This document shows, piece after piece, positions 39,655-48,661 of a stretch of DNA of 64,000 nt (position 1 is its first letter; each line of letters starts with the position of its first letter). The notes under the pieces are model-generated. The model searched no databases and was not told where the DNA came from. It saw only the letters and a list, made by a program, of their open reading frames with translations. The position numbers and the translations under genes are program-made. Location of the stretch: the NCBI RefSeq assembly GCF_001592305.1, contig NZ_BCWR01000005.1:248001-312000 (forward strand), given 5' to 3'. This DNA is from Hydrogenophaga taeniospiralis CCUG 15921 (lineage in GTDB: Bacteria; Pseudomonadota; Gammaproteobacteria; Burkholderiales; Burkholderiaceae_C).

Positions 39655-40052
39655 TTTTTGAACACCAGAAGTTTGTTGCCGAGATAGCTCAGCGAGATTT
39701 GCAGGGCGGTGGCCAGCACAAAGCCCTGGCGGTAGTCGAGCCCGAGCCAGTCCGTCCACACCATCAGCACGCCGCCGTGAACCAGGGCGATCAGCCCGTA
39801 CAGGCCACTGAACTTCAGTGCCTGCCCGAGCAGCGGTTCGGCACGGTGCCCGAAGACGACATAACGGTTGCCGAGAAATGACACCGTGATGCCTGCGAGT
39901 GCCGCGCAGAGGTTGGCCAGACCGGCGGATGGAAAGTGCAGCACTTCGAGATTGACCGTGAGCACGGCGAAGTGCACCGCCGTGGCCAGCAGCCCGTTGA
40001 TGGCGTAACGCAGCATCTCGCAGCCGTGCCGCCGTGCCAGTTGCTGCACCAT
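39651..40052 (-). CDS. GtrA-family membrane protein (putative polyprenyl-phosphate sugar flippase)
   Basis: A 133-residue protein with four predicted helices and the GtrA signature (LRYAINGLLATAVHFAVL, FLGNRYVVFGHRA, LSYLGNKLLVFKK). GtrA proteins are thought to flip undecaprenyl-phosphate sugars to the periplasmic face. Its ATG shares one base with the stop codon of the upstream glycosyltransferase (TGATG), and its end overlaps the next gene by 4 bases, so all three are translationally coupled. Confidence 0.92.
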   Translation of the reverse strand: MVQQLARRHGCEMLRYAINGLLATAVHFAVLTVNLEVLHFPSAGLANLCAALAGITVSFLGNRYVVFGHRAEPLLGQALKFSGLYGLIALVHGGVLMVWTDWLGLDYRQGFVLATALQISLSYLGNKLLVFKK

Positions 40053-40999
40053 CAGTCGGTTTCCAGAACCTGTTCCACGAAGTCGCGGTAGGCGATGGCC
40101 GTGGTCACCGTGCCGCCGCGCACCACGCCAGTCAACATCAGCGTCATGAGCGCCAGTGCACCGGTCTGCAGGAACATGAGCACCAGAATGCCCAGCACCA
40201 GCGAGAACCAGCCGGGCGTGGAGAACCCGAACAGTTTGAGGGCGACCGCGGTGAAGGTGCTGATCACCGACAAGGCCGCAATCACGGCGCAGGCGATGCC
40301 CACCCGTACCAGCACATCCTCGGCGAACACCATCAGGGCTTTGAAGCCGTGCAGCGTCAGGCCCACGAAGTTCATCTTGGAATGGCCGGCATAACGGGGG
40401 CCGCGATCCAGCGCGCAGACCTGGGTGCGCAGCTTGGACGCCAGCACCGCGCCGGCCACGTGGATGTTCAGCTCCTGCATGGCGACCAGGCGCTTGAGCG
40501 CGTGGGCCTTGATCGCCATGAAGTTGCCGAAGCTGATGGCCCGGCCCGTCATCAGGCGGAAGAAGCGTTTGTAGATGGCGTAAAAGGCCTTGAAGCGCAG
40601 GGTTTCCACGCGGCTCTTGCGCCGGGCGACCACCACGTCCACGTCGTCGCGCCGCAGCGCCGCAAGCAAGGGTGGGATGGTCGAGGGCAGGTCTTCGCCA
40701 TCGGAATCCATGACCACCACATGCTGGTGGGGCTGGACGAACTCGGACGCATAGCCCAGGCCAATGGCGATGGCGCGCTGGTGGCCCACGTTGCGGCGCA
40801 GTTTGAGGATCACGCCGTCGATGCCGGCACTGCGCAGACTGTCGATGGACAGGGGCTGTTTCACCGAGCCGTCGTCCACCGCGATCACGAAGACCTCGCG
40901 GTCGAACTGGCTGGCCAGTTCCTGAAACAGGCGGCTGCTGGCTTCCTGGTCTTCATAGACCGGGGTCACGACGATGATGGGGTGCTTCGGTGTGCTCAT
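40052..40999 (-). CDS. Polyprenyl-phosphate glycosyltransferase, GT2 (GtrB/DPM1-like)
   Basis: A 315-residue family 2 glycosyltransferase that likely moves a sugar from a nucleotide donor to undecaprenyl phosphate. Seen: VVTPVYEDQEASSRLF, VDDGSVK, the metal-binding DSDGEDLP (98-105), and two C-terminal membrane helices, the GtrB architecture. It is followed by the GtrA gene with a 1-base overlap and preceded by the UDP-xylose synthase gene, which suggests a pentose donor; that donor choice is inference. Confidence 0.9.
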   Translation of the reverse strand: MSTPKHPIIVVTPVYEDQEASSRLFQELASQFDREVFVIAVDDGSVKQPLSIDSLRSAGIDGVILKLRRNVGHQRAIAIGLGYASEFVQPHQHVVVMDSDGEDLPSTIPPLLAALRRDDVDVVVARRKSRVETLRFKAFYAIYKRFFRLMTGRAISFGNFMAIKAHALKRLVAMQELNIHVAGAVLASKLRTQVCALDRGPRYAGHSKMNFVGLTLHGFKALMVFAEDVLVRVGIACAVIAALSVISTFTAVALKLFGFSTPGWFSLVLGILVLMFLQTGALALMTLMLTGVVRGGTVTTAIAYRDFVEQVLETD

Positions 41000-41060
41000 G
41001 GGAATACCTTCGCCCCGCGGGCTGCGGTGCGAGCTGGCTTGGGGCGGCCCGGCGCTACGC
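41000..41060. repeat. GC-rich intergenic segment, possible repeat
   Basis: The 61-base gap between the UDP-glucuronate decarboxylase gene and the GT2 gene carries GC-rich dyads such as CCCCGCGGG and GGGGCGGCCC. It resembles spacer repeats I associate with Comamonadaceae genomes, but no second copy exists in this window, so the label is tentative. Confidence 0.25.
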
Positions 41061-42014
<954 letters not shown>

Positions 42015-42113
42015 GCTGGGCCTCGGTCTTTGCGAAGGAAATGGTTGAATGCCGCCATCAGGCGGGGATACAGGACTGGATTCTGAGGGCTGCAGTGTGC
42101 CGCACTGTGGGAC

Positions 42114-43751
42114 TCATGGGCCAACGGGCGCCGATGCGGTGTACCTCTTGCAGTACGCAGAACCCGAGAAGTCGAACAGATAGGCCCCTGCGCCGGCATC
42201 CTCCCAGGCGGGTAGCGCAGGTGAGAGCGAGCTCAGAAGGGCCAGGAAATCCTGTTTTTGCCCGAACCGGTGGCTGATGATGATCCAGGTGCGCCCCGGG
42301 ACACGGCCGCTGCAGATGCGCCGCACGAGTGCGTACGCGTTGTGCTGGACATTGGGGGTGTCCAGGTACAGCCTCAGCACAACACCGTCCAGCCCGTACG
42401 CTGGCGCGTAGACGCTGAAGGCCTTGCCCGTCCAGGTACTGACGGCGATCTGGTCACTGGCCTGGAGGTGACCTTGAACGTAGGCCATGGCCCCTTTGAT
42501 GTTGGAGTGGTTGTAAGGCTGCCAGACTTTCGGGAGACTGTGTGAACCGGTCACCGCCATCAGACCGACCGCGACGCCGATGGCACCCCAGGTCCAGCTG
42601 CGGTGCCCGCGTTGCAGGGCCTGGTCGACCAGGACCGAGAGGGTGAGCAGTACCACGGGCACCAGAAACAGGATCAGGCGGGAGCGAAACGGGTACAGAT
42701 GCAACAACGAAGCCAACAACACCGACAGGACCGACAGCACGAGGAAACCGGCCAGACGCGGGGGCGAGCGCAGCAGCGCCACCACGCCGGCCAGGGTCAG
42801 ACACAGCAAGGCCACGTTCACCGGCTCGAACCAGTCGGGCAGGCCGAGGTGCCCCGCCACGCCCACATGGCGCAGCGCCAGATGCACCAGGGCCAGGGCG
42901 TTTTCCCAGTACCAGACGAGGTCTTCAAGGCCACGCGGCACGGGGGCGTAGGCGTAGCTCCAGAAGTCCTGCAGGCTGCTCTTGCTCGACAGCGCTCGCA
43001 GCGACACGCCGTAGTTGAGTGCGAAACTCGCCAGCCAGATCAAGCCGACGACCGAGATGGCGGCCCAGGCACGGTGCTGTTTGCTCGCTGCCATGTCCAG
43101 CCAGAGCGTGACACCCACCGCCGCCAGGACGAACACGGCGGGGTGCGAAAGCCAGACCCCCAGCGCTCCCGTGAGCGCCAGCACGGCGGTGCCCGAGCGC
43201 CAGCGCTCAGCCCGGAACGCGGCACCCGCCCAGAGGATGAGCATCGCCACCAGCACATCGCCCGAATACTGCTTGAGCTCCGAGCTGTAGTACACGAGCA
43301 CCGGGGAAGACGAGACCAGGCCGACAAACAGCAGACGGGCGACAGAGTGGTTGAGCGTCAGCAGGGCGATGCGCCAGGCCACCAGCACGCTCAGGCACCC
43401 GGACAACAGGGGCACCAGGCGCAGAGCCAGGTCGCTGTCGTCCCAGAGCAGGACGCTGATCTTGACGAGCCACAGGAAGCCCAGCGGCGCGACCTGGTCA
43501 TTGGCCAATGGGTGGGTCAGCAGATCCCCCATCGTGCGGCTGACGATGCTCGTGGCCAGGTAGGCCTCGTCCAGCCAGAGCGAGCGGTTGAACGCGTATT
43601 GCCAGATGCGCAGAAACAGTCCCAGCCCGATCAGCAGTGCGAACGCCAGCCCGAGCCGGGTCTGGGGCGTTGCCTGTGCCCACAGGGGGGCGCGGGTCGG
43701 TTTCGGGATGTCGCCGGGCGGTGGGTGTCCCGTGGCGGCGGGTGGGTTCAT
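42114..43751 (-). CDS. GT39-like integral membrane glycosyltransferase
   Basis: A 545-residue protein with roughly ten hydrophobic helices. The first periplasmic loop carries LWLDEAYLA, the acidic DE pair of GT-C transferases that use polyprenyl-phosphate sugars (GT39/ArnT-like). A soluble C-terminal region follows from about residue 425. Upstream of ATG 43751 lies GGAGAA. I infer it transfers the lipid-linked sugar made by the downstream genes to a periplasmic acceptor; acceptor unknown. Confidence 0.8.
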   Translation of the reverse strand: MNPPAATGHPPPGDIPKPTRAPLWAQATPQTRLGLAFALLIGLGLFLRIWQYAFNRSLWLDEAYLATSIVSRTMGDLLTHPLANDQVAPLGFLWLVKISVLLWDDSDLALRLVPLLSGCLSVLVAWRIALLTLNHSVARLLFVGLVSSSPVLVYYSSELKQYSGDVLVAMLILWAGAAFRAERWRSGTAVLALTGALGVWLSHPAVFVLAAVGVTLWLDMAASKQHRAWAAISVVGLIWLASFALNYGVSLRALSSKSSLQDFWSYAYAPVPRGLEDLVWYWENALALVHLALRHVGVAGHLGLPDWFEPVNVALLCLTLAGVVALLRSPPRLAGFLVLSVLSVLLASLLHLYPFRSRLILFLVPVVLLTLSVLVDQALQRGHRSWTWGAIGVAVGLMAVTGSHSLPKVWQPYNHSNIKGAMAYVQGHLQASDQIAVSTWTGKAFSVYAPAYGLDGVVLRLYLDTPNVQHNAYALVRRICSGRVPGRTWIIISHRFGQKQDFLALLSSLSPALPAWEDAGAGAYLFDFSGSAYCKRYTASAPVGP

Positions 43752-43792
43752 CGAGCGTTCTCCAGCACTGATCGAACGGATATCGGAGCCAC

Positions 43793-43815
43793 AAAAAAAG
43801 CGCCCCGAGAGGCGC
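43793..43815 (-). terminator. Intrinsic terminator after the Bug-protein gene
   Basis: Read on the minus strand: stem GCGCC-(TCTCGG)-GGCGC followed by seven T. It lies 48 bases after the stop of the solute-binding protein gene and 42 bases before the GT39-like start, separating the two transcripts. Confidence 0.85.
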
Positions 43816-43862
43816 CTGTCTGCGATCAAGGGCGTCGTTCAGATCATATTCTGGACAGCGGC

Positions 43863-44870
43863 TCACTCCAGGACGATCTTGTTGGCCTTCGCAATGCTCC
43901 GGTAGAACTGGATGCGTTGCTGGATTTCCCGACGGTACTCCGCGGGTTTCACGTCTTCGGGAACCATCGCGCCGCGTGCGCGCCAGGCATCATGCGTCTG
44001 GGGCGCGCGCAAAACCGTGCGCATCGCGTCGTATAGCTGGGCGATGATGGGCTCGGGCGTTTTTGCGGGTGCGGCAATGCCAGTCCATGAGGTGAGGTTC
44101 AGATCGGGCAATTTGAGCTCGTCGAAGGTCGGCACGCCGGGCAATTGCGGCGCCCGCCCCGGAGACGCCACTGCCAGGGCTCGCAGACGTCCGTTCTGGA
44201 TCATGGTGAGGTTAGAGCTCAGGTTGTTCCAGGTCATGTGAACCTGCCCCGACAGCAGGTCATTGAGCGCCGGCCCTGCGCCGCGGTACGGGATGTGGGT
44301 GATGAACAGCCCCAGCTTCGCTTTGAGCAGTTCCATGCTCAGGTGAGCCACCGAGCCGTTACCCGAGGAGGCATAGTTCCACTGGCCGGGATTCGACTTC
44401 ACGTATGTCACGAACTCCGCGAAGTTCTTCACCGGCAAGGCAGGGTTGACCAACAGCACATTGGCCAGCCGGTCAATCAGGGTGATGGGAGCGAAATCGT
44501 TCACCGCGTCATAGGGCAGGCTGGGTGATACCGCCGGGTTGACCACATGGGTGCTTTGCGAGGTGACGATCAGTGTGTAGCCATCAGGTGCAGCCCTGGC
44601 CACCCAGGTGGAGCCGATCGAGCCGCCTGCGCCCGCCTTGTTCTCCACGACCACGGTTTGTCTCAGCACTTTCCCCAGGCGGTCGGCCATGGCCCGACCC
44701 GCGCCGTCCACCGAGCCCCCAGGCGGGAACGGCACCACCAGGGTGATCGGGCGGTTGGGGTAGCGGGCGGGCGCCTGGGCCAGGGCGGGCAAGGCGATGG
44801 CGCTGGTCATGGCGCAGGCGGTGCCGACAAAGCGGCGGCGGTGCAGGGTGGGAAGGGTGTTGGTGGACAT
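43863..44870 (-). CDS. Bug-family solute-binding protein (TctC-like)
   Basis: A periplasmic binding protein of 335 residues for small carboxylates or related solutes. Seen: a signal peptide with a twin-arginine look (HRRRFVGTACAMTSAIALPALAQA), and Bug-typical NRPITLVVPFPPGGSVDGAGR, VVENKAGAGGS, and IPYRGAGPALNDLLSGQV. No TctA or TctB membrane genes are near, as is common for the expanded Bug family of Burkholderiales. It lies 21 bases after the amidohydrolase gene, so both may be co-transcribed. Confidence 0.92.
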   Translation of the reverse strand: MSTNTLPTLHRRRFVGTACAMTSAIALPALAQAPARYPNRPITLVVPFPPGGSVDGAGRAMADRLGKVLRQTVVVENKAGAGGSIGSTWVARAAPDGYTLIVTSQSTHVVNPAVSPSLPYDAVNDFAPITLIDRLANVLLVNPALPVKNFAEFVTYVKSNPGQWNYASSGNGSVAHLSMELLKAKLGLFITHIPYRGAGPALNDLLSGQVHMTWNNLSSNLTMIQNGRLRALAVASPGRAPQLPGVPTFDELKLPDLNLTSWTGIAAPAKTPEPIIAQLYDAMRTVLRAPQTHDAWRARGAMVPEDVKPAEYRREIQQRIQFYRSIAKANKIVLE

Positions 44871-44891
44871 GTGGTGTTCTCGTTGGGTTGA

Positions 44892-45743
44892 TCAGAAGGG
44901 GGTTGAGGTGGCATCGCGGATGTGTGTGGCCATGTCGTGCAGCAGGTCGGTGATGTCGTCGCGCACGGAACTGGCCCGAGGGAGCAGTTCGCGCGTCTGT
45001 TCGTCCAGGTAGATCGCGCGGTTCAGTTCGATCTGCAGGCTTTCATGTCCGCGGGAGGGGGCGCCGAATTCGCGCAGCAGGTCTTGGCCTGCATACGGAT
45101 CGTTGATGGCGACGCTGTAGCCCCGGCGCCTGAACGCGTCGGCCACCAGACCGGTGAATGCGGCGCTGCAGCTCTGGCCGTTCAGGTTGCCCAGCACCAC
45201 GTCGGCCAGCGGTCCGGGCGCCACCAGGCCCAGCCGCTCATAGGCGTTGCTTGGCATGGAATGCAGGTTCAGGTGCCAGCGTGGGCCGCTGGGGGCGGCG
45301 GTCTTGAGCGCTTGCGCCAAGGTGTGCCGGTAGGGGCGCCAGTAGCGTTCGATGCGGTTCTCCAGCTCGCACGCCGACAGGCGGCGCGCATAGATGGGGT
45401 GTCGCGTGGGTGTGTGGCTGGATACCAGCCCATTGCCCAGTGCCAGGCTTCGTGCGGCAGGTGCCACCACGCCGGGCCAGGTGTCGGCCAGCATGGTTAC
45501 GTCGATGTCGTGCTCAGGCCGGTTCGCGTCGATGTAGCTGCGCGCAAAGGTGGCGTGCACCAGGGTTCCGCCCACGCGGGGCACCGCGCCCCACAGCCAG
45601 TGCACGTGCGTGTCCTCGCACTTGCGCAGCTCGGTGATGGCCACGGCATGACTGAAGTCTGCTGGGTAATCGGTACCGCTGTGCGGTGAGTCGCATACCA
45701 GGGCAATGGCGGGCACGGTCGGCGGTATGACCTGGACGGGCAT
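44892..45743 (-). CDS. N-formylglutamate amidohydrolase family protein
   Basis: A 283-residue zinc hydrolase of the HutG type, which releases formate from N-formylglutamate or acts on similar N-acyl amino acids. Seen: VCDSPHSGTDYP near the start, an internal YIDANRPEHDIDV, HLNLHSMPS and an ending ESLQIELNRAIYLDE, the known order of this family. ATG 45743 gives a normal N-terminus; ATG 45821 is an in-frame alternative. No other hut genes are present, so histidine breakdown is not supported. Divergent from a LysR regulator. Confidence 0.87.
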   Translation of the reverse strand: MPVQVIPPTVPAIALVCDSPHSGTDYPADFSHAVAITELRKCEDTHVHWLWGAVPRVGGTLVHATFARSYIDANRPEHDIDVTMLADTWPGVVAPAARSLALGNGLVSSHTPTRHPIYARRLSACELENRIERYWRPYRHTLAQALKTAAPSGPRWHLNLHSMPSNAYERLGLVAPGPLADVVLGNLNGQSCSAAFTGLVADAFRRRGYSVAINDPYAGQDLLREFGAPSRGHESLQIELNRAIYLDEQTRELLPRASSVRDDITDLLHDMATHIRDATSTPF

Positions 45744-45839
45744 GGTGGGATGGGCGGCTTGGGGTGGCAACACGGTTCCTTGGTTTGTGGAAGGTGGGTG
45801 AAGCGTAGACAGGCCGGGCATCGCGGGCAAACGACAATT

Positions 45840-45874
45840 TGATCCAGGCTGATAACCTGATGTAATCAGGATCA
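45840..45874 (+). promoter_or_regulatory. Nested dyad at the LysR gene start (probable operator)
   Basis: A perfect 15-base dyad CCTGAT-GTA-ATCAGG (45856-45870) ends 3 bases before the LysR ATG. An outer pair TGATCC (45840-45845) and GGATCA (45869-45874) encloses it. This is the usual kind of place for LysR autoregulation and control of the divergent amidohydrolase and solute-binding genes. Confidence 0.65.
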
Positions 45875-46797
45875 TGCGTTTCAAGTCGCCTTCATTGCCG
45901 GAATTGCATGCGTTCCTGGCGGTTTGCCAGTTGGGTAGCTTCCGGCAGGCGGCCGTTGCGCTGTGCGTGACGCAGGCGGCCGTGAGCCGCGCCGTGCAGC
46001 GGCTGGAGCAGCGACTGGAATGCACGCTGTTGGATCGCTCGGGTGCCAGGGTGCTGCCCACGACACGAGGCCGTGAATTCCAGGCGCTGGTGGAGGCGCA
46101 TGTGGCGGGACTGGAGAACGCCGTCGGCCAGTTCGGCGTGCGCGCTGCGGCACGCAAGCTGCGCGTGAGCGTGATCCCCACGCTGGGCACGCGCTGGTTG
46201 GTGCCACGGCTCCCCAGGTTCCGTACGCTGCACCCCGACATCGAGATCGAACTGCGGCCCTACCACCACGACGAGAATTTCGCGCGCGACGATGTGGATC
46301 TGTGGATCGAGGTAAAGCGCCCTGCGCGGGCCTGGCCGCGCGGCATCCGTGCGTGTTACTTGTTGGGGCGCGAGATCCAGCCGGCCTGCACACCGGCGCT
46401 GGCCGCCGGCTTGCGCCAGCCGCACGATCTACTCAAGGTGCCGCTGCTGCAGCACATCAACTTCCCCGACAACTGGGCGCTGTGGCTGCGCAAGGCTGGC
46501 GGCGTGGACACACCGCCCACGCTAGGCCCGGGGTTCGATCTGGGCAACAACCTGATCGTCGCTGCCTGCGCCGGCATGGGGGCAACCGTGATCCAGCCGT
46601 GGCTGATCGAAGCCGAGCTGACATCCGGCCAACTCGTGCTGCCGTTCGCTGCGGCTGTGGCCACTGACCGAGGCTACCACCTTTGCAGCCGCGCAGCCTT
46701 GGCCGAGAACGAGGCCGTGGAGCGGTTCACGCGCTGGTTGCTTGACGAGTCGAAAGCCAGCACGGAGCGTTTCGGGCTGACATCGCGCCCACGTTGA
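45874..46797 (+). CDS. LysR-type transcriptional regulator (GcvA-like)
   Basis: A 307-residue regulator. The N-terminal winged helix-turn-helix spans about residues 6-65 (LPELHAFLAVCQLGSFRQAA, VTQAAVSRAVQRLEQRL) and the C-terminal part is a type 2 periplasmic-binding-protein-like effector domain (SVIPTLGTRWLVPRLPRF, GNNLIVAACAGMGATV). It is divergent from the amidohydrolase/Bug genes and probably controls them. A strong hairpin terminator follows. Confidence 0.93.
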   Translation: MRFKSPSLPELHAFLAVCQLGSFRQAAVALCVTQAAVSRAVQRLEQRLECTLLDRSGARVLPTTRGREFQALVEAHVAGLENAVGQFGVRAAARKLRVSVIPTLGTRWLVPRLPRFRTLHPDIEIELRPYHHDENFARDDVDLWIEVKRPARAWPRGIRACYLLGREIQPACTPALAAGLRQPHDLLKVPLLQHINFPDNWALWLRKAGGVDTPPTLGPGFDLGNNLIVAACAGMGATVIQPWLIEAELTSGQLVLPFAAAVATDRGYHLCSRAALAENEAVERFTRWLLDESKASTERFGLTSRPR

Positions 46798-46816
46798 TCC
46801 TCGGATGCCCAGAAAC

Positions 46817-46852
46817 AAAAAAGCCCCGCTTCGCTGGGGAAGACGGGGCTTT
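46817..46852. terminator. Bidirectional intrinsic terminator
   Basis: AAAAAAGCCCCG ... CGGGGCTTT: a GCCCCG/CGGGGC stem with an A-run on the left and T-run on the right, lying between the convergent LysR gene and tRNA-Ser. It can stop transcription from both sides. Confidence 0.85.
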
Positions 46853-46896
46853 CAGGTGCCGTTTTGAGACGTTCCGGAACGCTCTGGGACTCATTT

Positions 46897-46987
<91 letters not shown>

Positions 46988-46999
46988 GCGAAGCCTCGC

Positions 47000-47005
47000 A
47001 TTGTA
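47000..47005 (-). promoter_or_regulatory. -10 element of the tRNA-Ser promoter
   Basis: Read on the minus strand the hexamer is TACAAT, 12 bases before the tRNA 5' end, which suits a short leader. No strong -35 is visible at 16-18 bases. Confidence 0.5.
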
Positions 47006-47031
47006 GCAGGCGGCGGGGCCTGTTTTCGACA

Positions 47032-47946
47032 TCAGGCCGCTTTGCCTGTGCCGATCATCTTCATCGCCGAGCCGATCAGGCCCGCGACCTCGGTCATGTT
47101 GCCGGGAATGATCAGGGTGGTGGTGGCGTCCGCCGCAACCTTGCCGTAGGCATCGACGGCGCGTTCGGCCACTTTGAGCTGCACCGCCTGTTCGCCGCCG
47201 GGCTGGCGGATGGCGGTGGCGATGCGTTCGATGGCTTGCGCGGTGGCGTCGGCCACCGCGGTGATGGCTGCGGCCTCGCCCTGGGCGTTGTTGATGGCGG
47301 CCTGCTTTTCGCCCTCGGAGCGGGCGATGAAAGCCTCACGCTCGCCGGTTGCGATGTTGATCTGCTCCTGGCGGCGGCCTTCGGAGGCGGCGATCAGGGC
47401 CCGCTTTTCACGCTCGGCGGTGATCTGTGCCTGCATGGCCAGCAGGATTTCCTTGGGCGGCGTGAGGTCCTTGATTTCATAGCGCAGCACCTTCACGCCC
47501 CAGTTGAGCGCGGCTTCGTCGATGGCGTGCACCACCTGGGCGTTGATGATGTCGCGCTCTTCGAAGGTCTTGTCGAGTTCGAGCTTGCCGATGACCGAGC
47601 GCAGCGAGGTCTGCGCGAGCTGGGTGACGGCGATGATGTAGTTGGACGAGCCGTAGCTGGCGCGCATCGGGTCGGTGACCTGAAAGTACAGGATGCCGTC
47701 CACCTGCAACTGGGTGTTGTCGCGCGTGATGCAGACCTGGCTGGGCACGTCCAGCGGGATTTCCTTCAGACTGTGCTTGTAGGCCACTTTGTCGACGAAG
47801 GGCACGAGGAAGTTCAGGCCCGGCGCCAGGGAAGAGTGGTATTTGCCCAGGCGTTCCACCACCCAGGCGTTCTGCTGGGGCACGACCTTGATCGAGCGGG
47901 TGATGAAGATCGCGGCGATGACGAACAGGATGACAGCAATTTCCAT
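47032..47946 (-). CDS. SPFH-domain stomatin-like membrane protein
   Basis: A 304-residue Band 7 protein (YbbK/QmcA-like). Seen: one N-terminal membrane helix (EIAVILFVIAAIFITRS), the stomatin region (VVPQQNAWVVERLGKYHSSLAPGLNFLVPF), a coiled region rich in Ala/Glu (EREKRALIAASEGRRQEQI), and a C-terminal tail. It is followed by an NfeD protein gene on the same strand in the opposite gene order (NfeD upstream), as usual for stomatin-NfeD pairs. Role: membrane microdomain organisation; substrate unknown. Confidence 0.9.
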   Translation of the reverse strand: MEIAVILFVIAAIFITRSIKVVPQQNAWVVERLGKYHSSLAPGLNFLVPFVDKVAYKHSLKEIPLDVPSQVCITRDNTQLQVDGILYFQVTDPMRASYGSSNYIIAVTQLAQTSLRSVIGKLELDKTFEERDIINAQVVHAIDEAALNWGVKVLRYEIKDLTPPKEILLAMQAQITAEREKRALIAASEGRRQEQINIATGEREAFIARSEGEKQAAINNAQGEAAAITAVADATAQAIERIATAIRQPGGEQAVQLKVAERAVDAYGKVAADATTTLIIPGNMTEVAGLIGSAMKMIGTGKAA

Positions 47947-48044
47947 GACTTGTCGCTTTGTGAAAGGTTGAGGAGGGGGGAGGGTAGCTCAGTTGGGCGC
48001 GGGTTCGAAAAACGGGCCGCGACAACAGCGGCCGGCTCGGTCTT

Positions 48045-48470
48045 TCAGGCCTTTTCGACCAGCAGGCGGTTGCCCACCAGCTCGGCAACCCGGTAGGTGC
48101 CCGGCACGGCCGCATTGCCCGGGCGCTGGATCACGGTCCATTGCGCGCCGCGGTACTTCACCTGCGCGGTGCCGTCGGCCTGCCATTCCTCGATCTGCAG
48201 CACCTCGCCCACATCCAGGTTCACGCTGCGCATGGCGCGCACCGAGGGGTCGGCCGGGCTGCGCCGCTTGATCAGGTACCAGCCCACCACGGCGGCCGAA
48301 CCGACCACCGCGGCGGTGATCAGCTGGGTCGCGGTTCCGGCGCCGGTGTGGGCTACCAGGGCGGCGGCGACCATGCCCACGGCCAGCATCAGCAGGTAGA
48401 AAGTGCCGGTGAACAGCTCCAGCGCCACCGTGGAGCCTGCCAGTAGCCACCAAAGGGTTGAGTCCGACAT
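48045..48470 (-). CDS. NfeD-like membrane protein
   Basis: A 141-residue short-type NfeD protein with about three or four membrane helices (WWLLAGSTVALELFTGTFYLLMLAVGMVAAALV) and a C-terminal OB-fold domain (GEVLQIEEWQADGTAQVKYRGAQWTV, GTYRVAELVGNRLLVEKA). It is 98 bases upstream of the stomatin-like gene. Such pairs act together at membranes, and proteins of this class bind the SPFH partner through the OB fold. Confidence 0.9.
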   Translation of the reverse strand: MSDSTLWWLLAGSTVALELFTGTFYLLMLAVGMVAAALVAHTGAGTATQLITAAVVGSAAVVGWYLIKRRSPADPSVRAMRSVNLDVGEVLQIEEWQADGTAQVKYRGAQWTVIQRPGNAAVPGTYRVAELVGNRLLVEKA

Positions 48471-48661
48471 GAATACCACCGTCCTATCAAAAAGCCATGA
48501 CACCGCCGCGAGCCCGGCCCACGGCGAAACGTTTGTGTAACCAGCGCCACATTCTGCGCCAAAAGGCCGGGTGCCCCGGAGCGCCGCCCCTGTTTTCCGT
48601 ACACTTCGCGCCTGCCTAGTTTCTTTTGAACCCGAGAGTCGTCCTGCGGCTGGAGATTGCC

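Noticed and set aside
44892-46241. Long minus-strand extension of the amidohydrolase frame through the LysR gene
   Set aside because: The extra 165 codons are opposite LysR and lack family likeness; the gene is taken to start at 45743 or 45821.
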